64,000 nt of DNA from Tridacna crocea (GCA_943736015.1 OX031068.1:32546296-32610295); one strand, 5' to 3'; numbered from the stretch's first letter, positions 45,242 to 55,990 are shown. Program-made: numbers and translations. Notes: a model not told the origin generated them from the sequence alone.

Positions 45242-46438
45242 CTATGATCTTTTAAAGTCTAAATAATTGTTTGTGATTCTAAATCTTCTTAATAAGGAGT
45301 ATTTCAAAGTTTTTGCCTCATGACAGCTTCTATCCCACCAAGCTGGAACCGAAGTACTTGTTGTGATCCTGGTTGTTTGCACCCGCATCACTTCAGCAGA
45401 AATTTTATAGACATAAGTCAGTCTTTCAATAGCTAAGTTTATATCAGTAGTGACTAAGCGATTTATTTCATTTAAATTTTTTGAAAAATTGTTATCAAAA
45501 TTAAACAAAAAATATTCACAAAGATCACTTTTCCATTTCAGTCTTTCTAAGGGAAATAATTCAGTTCTCACTTCATCACAAGGAGTCTGAGTAGCCTCCC
45601 TTCGTGCACTAAACGACAAACGGCTCTGTATTGGAAAATGATCCGACTCATCTCTATCCACCACAGTGAAATAAGATATGAATGGAAACATTTCCGTCGA
45701 AGCTATATGGTAGTCTACTACACTTTTGCCATCGTTTGCTGTACACGTAAAATTACCAATAAAATCATCATGTAGACGCTCATTTAAAAGATGAATATCA
45801 TGAACACAGCATAGTTCTACTAAATATTTTCCATATGAATTATAAACAGTATTGTCTTTGTTATTGCGTGGAATTTCAAAATTATGTTTATTATAATCAG
45901 TATCAACATTGAAAACATTGTGTAGGGTATCATCGGGAATATAGTCTAAAAAATCTTTTGTACTGGCATTTAAATCACCCATTACGTATAAATAACAATC
46001 AGGGAAAACATATCTCAAATGCTCAATAGTTTGACCAAGAAGTAAAATACCATTACTTTGATCTGGCTTGTAAATAGACGACCCTTCAGGTGAAATGTAT
46101 GTTACAACAAGTAAAACATCTTTCATACAATCAAAAATACAACAGTTTATATAAAGTACAACACAATCTTTTAAATCATGACATACACGCCTAACAAAAT
46201 TATTCTTCAAGAGATCATTCTTAACAAAGACGCAGACACCTCCGCTGCTCCTTATCCAATAGCGAGATTTACTACGTATAAAATAAAAAACTGTATAATT
46301 ATCAATAAATGTTGAATATTCACCAGAATAATTAGACCGTGTTTCAACTAGCCCGATAATATCAAAAGAAGAAAGGTATTTCTTTATACTACTACAATTA
46401 CTGAAATGTTTAAGACCCCGAACATTCCATGATAACAC
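45242..46438 (-). pseudogene. LINE ORF2, endonuclease part
   Basis: Apurinic-type (APE/EEP) endonuclease that nicks target DNA for target-primed reverse transcription. Visible motifs: LSWNVRGLKHF at the start, LVETR with the catalytic Glu, GGVCVFVKND, YVMGDLNAST and DESDHFPIQSRL near residue 280. The frame ends at FKRS where a frameshift leads into EARNYFKSICSRKKSRF in another frame (45120-45240). ORF1 ends only 13 bp upstream. Order and spacing match a CR1/L2-like element. Confidence 0.8.
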
Positions 46439-46451
46439 CTTGACCTATAAC

Positions 46452-47529
46452 CTATACAGATTGACCACTCGGAATACTGTCTCGGAGAATCTCATTCTCT
46501 GATTGGTTTGCATCGCTTCGTGTCTGTTCGTTTACAGAGGTTGATCTTCGTTTTCTCGAATACCCAATCCGAAAAATTTGATTGGTTAAATCGTCAAACG
46601 CGAATACCTCATTTTCTATAATTAACTTGTCATAGCTGATAATAGCGTAAGCGCCGTTGTCCCTGGCTTCCACCAATCGCTTGCCGAGTTCCCGCCTACA
46701 CTTTCTCACTCTGTCCGAAAAATCCACGTGCACAAGTACCGATGATCCTTTACCTAAACACTCTCTTGCGCGTTGCAGAACTGCACATCGATCCTTATAA
46801 CGTGAAAACTTCACAATGATAGGACACGTTTCCTTGTCTCTGCCTCTTAAACGATGTGCTCTTTCGATTTCTATGTCGTTATGATTTGTCATCTGCAGTT
46901 TCTCGTCTAGCGCTTCTCTAACCTTTAACTCAGTTTGATCCCAATTTTTCATCGTAGCGACCCTTTACCCCAACAATTCTAAGATTGTTTCTCCTGGAAT
47001 GACCCTCTAGCTTATCCATTTTCTCGGACATTCTCCTAAGCTCACTTCTAATTTCACAATTTTCCTTCTTTAGCGCCTCATTTTCTTGCTTCAATTCTTG
47101 GACAGAACCGCTCAATTCATCCAGTTTGACATTTAAAGACGATAGGTCAGACTTTAGCTCAGTTTTCATATCTCGTAAAAAAGCCATAAGTTCCTCATTT
47201 TCATTTTGACTGTGAACTTTTCTACTAGACCTAGTTATTGATGGTAAAACAGGACTATTGGAGGCTTGAGCTGATAGCTGAGGTGACGAAGCTTCAGTCG
47301 CAGAGACATCTACAAAGCTCAATGTTTTCTGCTTCTGCCCTTTCGGTGAACCTGGGTTTACCTCTACATCCCCACCCAGTATTATTAGCATAGACAGACA
47401 AAGGACGGCTCGGACTGCTGTACTTACGGCGACTCTGCTGACACGGAGTGTCCTTACTGCAGTTCTACCCCTTCTAGGCATCATAAAGCACCCAATTCTC
47501 ACCCTATATATTGTCAAACTAACACCCAT
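46452..47529 (-). pseudogene. LINE ORF1 protein, frameshifted (2A-like start, coiled coil, RRM-like part)
   Basis: Two overlapping frames. The first (47529-46930) begins with a basic stretch and MLIILGGDVEVNPGS at residues 48-61, then a Ser/Thr linker and a coiled coil (residues about 115-185, ENEELMAFLRDMKTELKSDL), and ends at RRNNLRIVGVKG. The second (46952-46452) continues with NWDQTELKVREALDEKL, IEIERAHRLRGRDK and PIIVKFSRYKDR, the usual nucleic-acid chaperone part of L1/CR1-type ORF1 proteins. The shift lies near 46940-46960. The GDVExNPG motif is that of ribosome-skipping 2A peptides known from LINEs of molluscs and sea urchins, but the final Pro is Ser here. Confidence 0.75.
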
Positions 47530-48699
47530 TGTTATTTATTTTGATTTTTGCTGCACCCGAGTTTTGCACGCACCATCTTCCAGGGGATGTCAATATAGAT
47601 CAGAAGAAGGACCAGTGTTCTACTTGTGCTAAGTATCAACGGCATCAAAATGCTGAACCAGTTACAGATGCCATACAAAGATGAATATGACAGACACCAG
47701 CGAAGTAAAATAGAGGCTCAAGAGGAAAATGAAAAGGATAAAAACAAAGCAAAGCTTGACCTATAGTTCTGTGTGGCTACTTTTGATTTACATGCTGTTT
47801 TGATGCTTTGTTCCCTTGTTAGTGAACTGTATTACTCTAGCAAAGTTATACTGCTACAATCAGTGTATAATTTGTGTAATAAGCAGGTATTTTGCCATTT
47901 GTTGGATGAAACACCTGGAAAAAGGGAATCATGTGAGATAGCTACTTGTGTATTGCAGAGTTCACAATCTATTTGTCAGTCTTGGCGGGTTGAAGAAATT
48001 ACCTTTTACTCTGATAAATGTGGTGGTCTAAATAGAAACAAATATGTAGCTGCATCATACATGTACTGTATTATCAAAATACCACAACTAAAGGCAATTA
48101 ATCATAAACTTTTGCAATCAGGTCATAGTCAGATGGAATGCGAGTCTGTCCATTCTACAATTGAACAAGCTGAGAAATCTACATCCATCTATGTCCCTTT
48201 AAACTGGAGTTCAGTTATTGATATGGCCAGGAGGAAAAACCCGTATATTGCAGTCCCATTGAAGTTTGACCATGTAATGAAATTTAACTCTCTGGTGACA
48301 AAACATCGGTCTTAACCTGCAGACTACAACCGACGGTTGTAGAGTAAACTGGTTGAATATCAGATGGATTTGTGTTGAAGAACCTAAAACATTATTAACT
48401 TTTTATTTGACAAAAATAACTTGTTGAAAGTGAATACAATGCAGAGAGAAACAAGGAAGAAAAGTGGAATCCAGGCATGGCCAATAAATGGCTCAGAAAT
48501 AGACAAAATGCTACCTCACACGACTCCCAGTATCAGAGCAAAAGAAAATTGATCTAGTTAATTTGCGGAAAAAAGAAATCATACCAACTGAGTATATTCA
48601 TATTATTCTAATCTACCATCTGGCAAGGGCTTCAAAGACAATATTCCTTATGGTTCGGAGGATGAAGATACATATAACTTTTACACACATGATTGATTT

Positions 48700-49310
48700 T
48701 ACTGACAGGTTATGCATAAGGAACATACATGGAACTAGATAATATGCTTTTTCTTTATATTTTGATAATCATAATATCACACAAACATGAAAACGTTCTT
48801 CTACAACAAAAGCATGTAATAACAGTCATAATAAACATCGTTCATTATAATTTGTGGTCATAATCTGTTGGAATTGAAAGGTTGTATTTGTCACATATAG
48901 CCTTAGACGAGCATTTATCGGCAGAGTCATTTCAAATGAAAAGGTTATATTTGACACATGGAACCTTTCTATGTATACAGAACTACCCTTAACCTTATAA
49001 ACTTAGTCGGAAGTGAAAGGGCCTATCTACATTATTGATCTGATTGGTAAAAGTATTGATAATAATCACATAAAACATATACAAAATGAAACAGTAAATT
49101 CAAATGCATAATCAGTGTAAAAGTTGTTTTTGTGGAATTAATTTCGGAATTTTGACAGAGCTTCAAACCTCACATCTCACCATATAAAGAAATATTTATA
49201 TCACTGAAATTTAAAAAAAAAACAAAAAAAACAAACAAACAAAAAACAAACAAAAAACAAAGAAATACAAATAATCAATGATTAAGAATAATGAAATTAC
49301 AAAAACATTT
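48700..49310. other. No gene; three GAAAGGTT palindromes and an A-rich tract
   Basis: The palindromic motif of 40676-40990 recurs at about 48880-49030; an A/CAAA-rich tract follows at 49210-49265. Confidence 0.5.
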
Positions 49311-49319
49311 TTTTGGATG

Positions 49320-49690
49320 GTGTTTCCTTAAAAGGCTACGTAGCCTGTTATATATAGTAATTCTAGATTTCGCCCCAGAAATGGAAGAAAAAGCATTGTG
49401 AGAACGTCAAGTGACGCGTAAATTTCATTACATAAAAAACATGTGATTACTTTCCATAATGTCTTCTTCAGACGCTGTTTCAAGTTTCCGGTATGTATAT
49501 GAGCGAGTTGCTCATGTAAAAATATATCGCGTTTCCCGTCGCTGTCGACCTGGGCCGTAGTAAATCTCTAATTTCTCTTGTTGTCGGAAGGTTTTCGACA
49601 ACTTTGGTTTTATAAATGAAAACTTAAAGGTTTTGTGTGAATACGTATGATTTTTTGTAAAATGTTCGTTCCAAAATCTGAAGAGCCACC
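49320..49690 (-). repeat. Inverted counterpart of the 32560-33010 repeat
   Basis: CCTTAAAAGGCTACGTAGCC at the left, GACCTGGGCCGTAGTAAATC inside, AAAATCTGAAGAGCCACCTT at the right; the last piece matches the start of the pearl element 2 region (31070), so this looks like an internally deleted relative. Confidence 0.65.
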
Positions 49691-49926
49691 TTTAACCCTT
49701 TATCACAGGCCAACTTATATGTATCAGTACAAACAGAATATATGCATTAGACCAATTTGGTTTGGCTGCAAAAATGAAAAGTATCTTTAAAAAAATAAAT
49801 ACAAAAACAAGGTGGGAGGAAAAGGGGAAATGTAGGTAGCTTAAAGCCCCCCTCCCCCTTTCCCTCTCCCCAAGAATCGCGCCAGAAATCGGGAAAAAGA
49901 GTATCATGGGAATGCCAAGTAATGGA

Positions 49927-50148
49927 ATAACCCACAACCACACAGTCCCTACTTTTTAGGATCCTGAGGAAAAAGCCTTTAGAAAAATATTCTGGGAGAA
50001 GGAGAAAGTGTTGAATACCAGCTGAATACCGCAAAGTTTTCTACCCTTTACAGAACAAATTTAAAATTTTCAGTCACTTTTATTTTGGCATTTGCAAATC
50101 CTTTAGATTTGGACAAGCCTAAAATAATGTCGTTTGGTACTGAGTTAA
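49927..50148. mobile_element. TTAA hairpin MITE, hairpin partly lost
   Basis: Left AACCCACAACCACACAGTCC, right TTTGGTACTGAGTTAA. The central palindrome is degraded around 50010-50040. Confidence 0.75.
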
Positions 50149-50307
50149 ACAGAACACCAATACCGGTGATAAACCTTGACGGGCACACGATACATGGACA
50201 AATAAAGTTGTCACATCGGTGAGACAGTCTGTCTTATCGGCCCGGTAAACAGGATATATAAAATTGGTATTTGGTGCTGTCTCATAAGTAAACATTCCTA
50301 AACTACA

Positions 50308-50393
50308 GATATCGTCTGTTTACTTTCAAAATCTCGTAACTACAGCTTGTAACAAACTGTAGTTACGAGGTTTTGGAAGTAAACCGACGATAT
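50308..50393. repeat. Short hairpin repeat, copy 2
   Basis: ATATCGTCTGTTTACTTTC .. TCGTAACTACAGCTTGTAAC .. GGAAGTAAACCGACGATAT; near-perfect stem. Confidence 0.8.
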
Positions 50394-50444
50394 GAGTCTT
50401 CAGGTTGGAGCTATAGTTAAACAGCGATAGTGTCTTACTTGAAA

Positions 50445-51125
50445 GGTTTAGGCCTTTACAAAACAATCTTGAGATTTTACAACCCTTAACTCTCTCTCTG
50501 ATATGACAAATTTTTAGACAGATCCGAATTGAAAGCATTTGCAGACGACCAAATTAATTTCACTTAAAAATTGAAATTTGCCCTGTGAGGCTAGAAAGCA
50601 TTGTAGGAAAAAGGAGAAACTACTAGTTACCAGCATTTTCTCCTTTTCTCACATTTTTTTTCTATCCTTTTGTAAACAAATCTCAATGTTTGAGTCATAT
50701 TTTGAATAGATCATGTTTAAAAAGAAATTTATATAAATGGTAAAATTACAAAATTCCGAGATATTCATAGCAAAAATATGTCGAAATTCTTCGACATCAC
50801 TTCCGTATTATCTATATTGCTCTCTGGATTATACATGTTTGCAAGTGACACAATTTCGCTGTACAAAATTGTTTGAATTTCATCTTTTCTTTTTTCGTCC
50901 AGTTTGTTTAGCGGGAAGCGAAAGATTAAACCCTTTTACTAATATAAATTTTAAGGATCCCGGGTAATTCATATTTTGAAAACATTATGGGGAAAGGAAA
51001 ACATGCTGAAAAACATTTTTTTTTCTTATTTCGCCGATCTTCCAAAACTTTCACAGATATTTTTGCCTGGCTTATTTTTTCTTCGTCTTCGGATGCTTTT
51101 AATTTTTGCCTGTTTAGAATCACAT
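50445..51125. repeat. Two degraded TTAA-family MITE copies
   Basis: Copy one, about 50445-50700, in reverse orientation with AAAGCATTTGCAGACGACC and GTTACCAGCATTTTCTCCTT. Copy two, about 50930-51125, with AACATTATGGGGAAAGGA and a damaged right arm. Confidence 0.6.
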
Positions 51126-51227
51126 CGTTTAGATAGAGTGAAACAAACTACCCTAGACCTTATGCCGGACATTAAAAGATATTTGGGCCAAAGTTTGTTT
51201 GTATATGTTTACATGTATGATAGGGTT

Positions 51228-51437
51228 TGCAACAGGCGAAAGGGGGCATTCGGACATTTATGTATAGCGTCTTCTCGGATCAGTCTGCACTGAGGGCGCA
51301 GCCTGATCCGAGACGACACTTCACGACTACATTGATTAAATTTTGTGCTACAGTAGACTTGTGCAGAACAGAAAATTACAAAAACGGAAAGTGCCGAGAC
51401 AACGAATTTCGCAGATGTTCCAAAGCCCCTTTGTGAA
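51228..51437. mobile_element. AGTGTCGTC double-palindrome MITE, diverged copy
   Basis: TTTGCAACAGGCGAAAGGGG at the left, GATCCGAGACGACACTTCAC inside, CAAAGCCCCTTTGTG at the right. Confidence 0.75.
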
Positions 51438-51593
51438 GTTAAAAAAAAATCTCATTGATCGGACAGTGTAGATCCAAGGTAAGACTGGGGTCTTATTAAA
51501 CTGCAAAGAAATTTCTCGTAATCCGACTGGTTAACATGCCAGAAATATATATATCATGTACCCTGGCAAGAACCACATAAAGCCAGTTTCCCT

Positions 51594-52175
51594 TTTGAGT
51601 GCCCCGTTAACATCACTACACGTGCAACACAACATCCAAAATGGCGGCGTCGATCATTCACCAGACTGCACATTTCATTCGGAACACCTCGGCCAATCTT
51701 TCGATCTAGCCTCGGATGTATGCCGACGGAATAATATGTTAAAAAACTTGACATTCATCGCCGGAAGCGGTTATTCGACAGATACTCCCCACTACATAGT
51801 TTTCGGGATGTTCCAAATGACGTCAACTAGTAACCATTTCAAATGACAACAAATCCTGTAGAATGACGGTAAGTCTAACTATAGCAGCATAAATGGGTGA
51901 ATTTAGGACTTGCATTGATTACGCACTTGAAAAATTGGGCTGGAACGAAACATTGGCCGAGATTTTACGAATGTTTGCGCGATAATGACGTCATTGTATT
52001 TCTTGTTATGGGCGTGTTGTCGTTCCTTCCGGAAGTAGTCTGTCGGCATACATCCGAGGCTTGATTCGTAGAATTGACCGAGGTGTTCCGAATGTGCACA
52101 TTTATGCACTAAACTGCACGTTTTAGTGACGTCAGTTTCCAGTAACGTCAGTTTTCATTGAATTGGGGCACTCAG
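51594..52175. mobile_element. Non-autonomous element with GAGTGCCCCGTTAA ends
   Basis: TTGAGTGCCCCGTTAAC at the left and TTGGGGCACTCAGAA at the right. Inside, a second inverted pair: ATTCGGAACACCTCGG..GGATGTATGCCGAC (51677-51728) against GTCGGCATACATCCG..CCGAGGTGTTCCGAAT (52042-52094). About 580 bp, no transposase. Confidence 0.75.
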
Positions 52176-52287
52176 AAAGGGATTTCTATTTCGTCAGTAT
52201 ACCCTATTCGAGAGATTATAAAACAGAAAAAAAGTCGCTTAACGCGGTTTGAAAAAGTAAAACTTTGCAGAATAATAAATTCGCTGT

Positions 52288-52432
52288 ACAGTCAGGTGTT
52301 AGGGGACTTGGAAAGTTGTTCACGGCTGCGTAGAATCATGTCGCGAACTTGCCTTCGGCTCGGGGCGACATGATTCGACCCAGCCGTGAACAAATTTGCA
52401 AGTCCCCTGCCACCTGACTGTTTAACTAATAC
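52288..52432. repeat. Large hairpin, 145 bp
   Basis: ACAGTCAGGTGTTAGGGGAC / GTCCCCTGCCACCTGACTGT arms, inner TTGTTCACGGCTG / CAGCCGTGAACAA and ATCATGTCGCG / CGACATGAT. Confidence 0.88.
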
Positions 52433-52619
52433 TGTCTACACTGCGCTACTCGCAGGCTGTCCACAAAAGCTCCTAAAGTCACTCTTTACAGCCTAAGGGT
52501 TACCACAAGATATATCTAGCCTGTTTATCTTTTTACCCCATAAGGCATTTCTATGTTATCTCTAACTGACTATAAGTAACAAAAAGGATGAATCCGTTTC
52601 TTGTGTGTATATAACACCT

Positions 52620-52752
52620 TTTGATAGTGTGGAAAACATTGTGGCAAAAGGTGAAATTGCTCGTCACGAGCAATTTCACTTTTTGTCACAATGTTTTCCA
52701 AAGGCTCCTACATGCAATGTGTAGAAATGAGTATCTATGGAGTAAAGAGTTA
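52620..52752. repeat. Hairpin MITE, GGCAAAAGG subfamily
   Basis: Hairpin AACATTGTGGCAAAAGGTGA against CACTTTTTGTCACAATGTT at 52633-52700, with TCACGA at the loop and flanks like the copy at 24458. Confidence 0.75.
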
Positions 52753-53021
52753 TGCTTGTTTGCCCTCTTCGGTATCTTAGCATGATATTTATTTAAAAGT
52801 CGGTGGATTTATGGTTTGAAAACTTGTACCAGGTTGAGCGGGTGTCTTATCTTGTTATATAGTACATACGTGCTCTTTACAATGGAACAAGACGATCTTT
52901 TTGTTGGAAAGTTACAATAATGTTAGTTTATTTTAATATTTGTTGTCAGTTTGATTTTTTTCGGAAAACAACATTTCGCCAATTCATGGGACGATAAGTT
53001 AATGAACTAATCGTGTTGTAT

Positions 53022-53249
53022 AACACTTTACCAAACGGCAAAATTTTGGATTAGTCCAAACTGAAAGCATTTGCAGACGACAAAGAAAATGTGAATCAAA
53101 AATTGAAATTTTATCAGGAAAGGGTAGAAAACATTGTTGGAAAAGGAAAAAAATGCTAGTTACCAGCATTTTCTCCTCTTCCCACGATGTCTTAAAAGGC
53201 TTTCTTTTCCAGCGTCGTTAAAAGTCGGGATTGTGTCGTAAAGGGATAG
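53022..53249. mobile_element. TTAA-family hairpin MITE upstream of the FAM43-like gene
   Basis: AACACTTTACCAAACGGC at the left, TCGTAAAGGGAT at the right, hairpin near 53125-53195. Reverse orientation. Confidence 0.78.
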
Positions 53250-53675
53250 GCAAAAAGGTTTTAACGACATGCCTTAACGGAGCTATACACAAGTTCAAAT
53301 ACTAGAACAAAAACAGAGAGGATTCACATTAATTATTCTTAGAAGCAGAAACACAGGTTTACCTAGTGCTTCAACGTTTATGGAATATATGAATAAAACA
53401 TTTGTTGGGAGACTATATTCTACATATGCTATTTTGATATTGTTTGAAAACAAGAATTGTGACATTTCATGAGTTTTCATTCATTTTCATCACTGATTTT
53501 CTTTAGGACTTGGAATACGGCTGTGGACTACGTTGTTATCATTATTGATTTAATCCTCACTTTAGAACCTGTGGGAAATAACAAAGCCTTTTTACCGGAA
53601 AACTGAAATTGAAGTAGAAATTTACAGCTAAGCATGTGACGTGAAAGGGAACGCTCTCACTGGCAGAAATACAAA

Positions 53676-54371
53676 ATGTTCAGTCGTATGAAGGAAAGAG
53701 CAAAAATCACGGAGAAAGATCCGAAGTTTAAAGTGAGATATATAGGTCATCTTGAGACATTTCTGGGGTCAGGAAAGGGATGTACCACAGCCATTGTACA
53801 AAACCTTTGGGACAATGCGGAAGAAGAAGAATTTCTTCCCCGAGTCAAAGTGAAGTTGACAACATCTGGAATACACATGAAACATTTTGACAGAAAAAGG
53901 CAACCAGATAAACTCTTCCACATTGAAAATATTTCTTTTAGTAATGTCGACATCCCCGTAAATGATCGGATTTTCTCGTGGATCTATCGTGAAGCAGACG
54001 AAAAACAGTTTGAATGTCACGCTGTCGTTTGCAGCAGTACAGAAAAGGCTAAAGCCATGTCCCTCGTGCTTTCACGTGCATTTCAAATTGCATTTAAAGA
54101 ATGGAAGATGATGCAGACGAAGTCATTACGTGAGAAAGGTAAATCTCAAAGATCTGTGTCTATGTACACGTCATCGGAGACTAAGAAACATGAACTATTG
54201 TCTCGGCACCGGAGTGAGGTCCTGGTAAACACGCGCACAGCAAACGGAACCAGCCAACTAAACGATGGATTGATGTCCGTGAAAGACGCCAACTTTGTGC
54301 ATAATTGTGTCAAAAAGAGTGGAGATCTTCGTCAAACTATGGAAACAGATAGTGTTGTAGAGAAACTGTAA
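53676..54371 (+). CDS. FAM43-like protein with a PTB/PID domain
   Basis: A single 231-codon ORF. Residues about 15-145 form a phosphotyrosine-interaction-type (PID/PTB) domain as in the vertebrate FAM43A/B family. Recognisable pieces in order: MFSRMKERAKITEKDPKFKV, YIGHLETFLGSGKGCT, the central SGIHMKHF, FSWIYREADEK, CHAVVCSSTEKAKAMSL, then AFQIAFKEWK. The remaining 85 residues are Ser/Lys-rich and look disordered. The start is the first Met after an in-frame TGA at 53637-53639. The ORF has no intron, as in vertebrate FAM43 genes; an acceptor-like CTGATTTTCTTTAG ending at 53516 suggests a separate 5' UTR exon. Family members are presumed cytoplasmic adaptors; the exact role here is not known. 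The frame is intact, so it is likely a functional host gene. A hairpin MITE lies 65 bp after the stop. Confidence 0.85.
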   Translation: MFSRMKERAKITEKDPKFKVRYIGHLETFLGSGKGCTTAIVQNLWDNAEEEEFLPRVKVKLTTSGIHMKHFDRKRQPDKLFHIENISFSNVDIPVNDRIFSWIYREADEKQFECHAVVCSSTEKAKAMSLVLSRAFQIAFKEWKMMQTKSLREKGKSQRSVSMYTSSETKKHELLSRHRSEVLVNTRTANGTSQLNDGLMSVKDANFVHNCVKKSGDLRQTMETDSVVEKL

Positions 54372-54433
54372 CAGTATGAAGTATTAGCAAGTTATTTTCT
54401 TAGACTATTCTTCAACATTATAGAATAACATGC

Positions 54434-54519
54434 ATATCGAGGGTTTACCTCAAAGATCTCGTAACTACAGCTTGTTCCAAGCTGCAGTTACGAGGTTTTT
54501 GAAGTAAACCGACGGTATC
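54434..54519. repeat. Short hairpin repeat, copy 3, just after the FAM43-like gene
   Basis: ATCTCGTAACTACAGC / GCTGCAGTTACGAGG stem; 63 bp after the stop codon, so it may lie in the 3' UTR. Confidence 0.75.
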
Positions 54520-54524
54520 TAGTG

Positions 54525-55462
54525 GTATAAGTTTACTGCTTTCTGTACCAAACAGCTAGATTTTAGACCAGTCCTTTTCCAAAGTATCTGCAGACAAAAA
54601 CTAAAGCGGTTTACACTGTTGCATTTGTATTAATAGGGTAAAAAATGTGGAAAGAGAGAATAATTAAGCTCGATACCAGCATTTTTCCTTTTTTTTCCTA
54701 TAATGTTTCAAACTCCATCTCCAACAGGGCAAATGAACGTAAATATTTCATATCGATGGTAATAAAGTTGTCTGTATATTTCTTTGCATCTCATTGATTC
54801 ATTCGTTCATTAAGTTTTTTACCTCGCTAATTTCAGCGTGTAATATATAAGACCAGGGCCCGTATTATCCAACCAGTCTTGAGAACATTATTTGTTTTAT
54901 TCTCCAAGGTTTTCTAAACTTGAAAGTAACACAACTTCTGATCGGCTAAACCGAATGGTTTAGCCAATCAGAAGTTATGTTACTTACATAATATAGAAAA
55001 TTCCGGAGAATAAGACAAAGAACGTTCTTAAGAATGATTGATAAATACGGGCCCCGGTTACCAGCATTCTCTCCTTTTACCAAATGTTTTCTATCCCAAC
55101 AAAAATAAATCCATAAATTTCATCAACGGGCATTTTATCGTCTGCCAATACTTTCAATTTGGACCAGTCTACAATTTTTTCATCTGGTAAAGAATTAAAT
55201 GTACAGGTATGTACATGTGTTAGGTCTATCTTTACTAAACGACAAAGTTGAAGACTTGTCGAAATTGTATGCATTTGCATACGACAAACATGAGGCTGTT
55301 CAAAAGAATTAATTTGTCTTTAAAAGCGTAGAAAACATTGTTGGAAACGGAGAAAATGCTGGTGACAAGCATTTTTCTCCTTTTCCCACAATGTTTCAAT
55401 GGTTTCAAAATTCTTCCATGTTAGGGTAGTTAAAACTCTGGATTGTGTGGTGAAATTTTAAT
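54525..55462. repeat. Cluster of degraded TTAA-family MITEs around an independent palindrome
   Basis: Partial copies at about 54525-54720, 55056-55199 (right half only) and 55222-55462 (GAAAACATTGTTGGAAACGG hairpin). Between the first two lies a separate palindromic element at 54852-55056. Confidence 0.65.
54852..55056. mobile_element. Palindromic MITE with GGGCCCGTATT ends
   Basis: Arms begin GGGCCCGTATTATCCAACCA and end GATTGATAAATACGGGCCC. The loop side reads CTTCTGATCGGCTAAACC / GGTTTAGCCAATCAGAAG. A partial end of the same family occurs at about 10135-10190. Confidence 0.75.
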
Positions 55463-55582
55463 CCAAATCGATGGAGTGTTTATGTCTCTAACGAAACCGA
55501 CCTTTTGAAATATTGATTAAATATCATGTAGCCGTGATAGCAGAGGTGTTGCGATAAAAGTTTACAGGTTACTTGTTACCCA

Positions 55583-55990
55583 TCTTCGCGAGCCAAGTTT
55601 ACGATCACTACGTGGATCTTACCTTGGCTGATTGAGCCCGATTTCGAGATTCATGCGATGCGCCCTCTACTGGATGCTGGTTATTACTCCCCGCCTTTAC
55701 ATCATATTTCTAAAAGCAAATGAAATATCGTTTCACTAACCGCTTACGGATACACATGAAGCTATAAGCAGACATCCTCGTGGGTTTGCATGTTTTACCT
55801 TCTATTCGAAAGGTAGAGACATTGTTCTATTTTTATCAAACATTAAATACTACGAGCGATTTCATTCGTTGCAGCTAGAGCTGGCTGCATCCAATGAAAA
55901 AGCGTATCGAGTGAATGTAAAAATCAAGCTCGATCCGCCAAGGCTAGATTAGCGTAGTGAATCGTCGGCCATGGCTAGCGAAGATGCTTG
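55583..55990 (+). mobile_element. Non-autonomous DNA element with CATCTTCGCGAGCC ends, copy 3
   Basis: CATCTTCGCGAGCCAAGTTT at the left and GCTCGATCCGCCAAGGCTAG..AGCGAAGATGCTT at the right; about 150 bp shorter inside than copies 1 and 2. Confidence 0.75.

Larger units (their letters stand above)
42284..47602 (-). mobile_element. CR1/L2-type LINE, nearly full length, frameshifted
   Basis: A 5.3 kb minus-strand retrotransposon bounded by GAAGA at 42279-42283 and 47603-47607. Removing it and one GAAGA rejoins the host frame as FKPK-KDQC, so both ends are well placed. The 3' end is a pentanucleotide tail (ATTGT on the element strand), as in CR1/L2-like LINEs. Contents from its 5' end: ORF1 with a 2A-like motif and coiled coil, an apurinic endonuclease, and a reverse transcriptase. 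Several frameshifts break the ORFs. A hairpin MITE (about 42398-42690) and a 107 bp tandem duplication sit in its 3' UTR. Confidence 0.85.
41542..48696 (+). pseudogene. Decayed transposase-like gene of an unnamed family, split by a LINE
   Basis: Two halves, 41542-42283 and 47603-48696, join in frame across the inserted LINE. The first half has a basic start, a CxxC-x2-C region (DKCRFICSQC), then VCANFFRKTLDI, DRRGRNQPGT, SHYSRKGTKK, IFCEKFNLSFFKPK. The second resumes KKDQCSTCAKYQ, then FDLHAVL, SVYNLCNKQ, DETPGKRESCEIATC, ITFYSDKCGGLNRNKYV, LQSGHSQMECESVHSTIE and IYVPLNW. I recognise this layout from widespread uncharacterised, mobile-element-like proteins of arthropods and molluscs; SDKCGGxNRN and GHSQxE could carry acidic catalytic residues of an RNase H-fold nuclease (inference). 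In-frame TGA codons at 41602 and 41806, an in-frame TGA near 47690, a stop near 47765 and a frameshift near 48601 make it non-functional. There are no introns. Confidence 0.6.
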
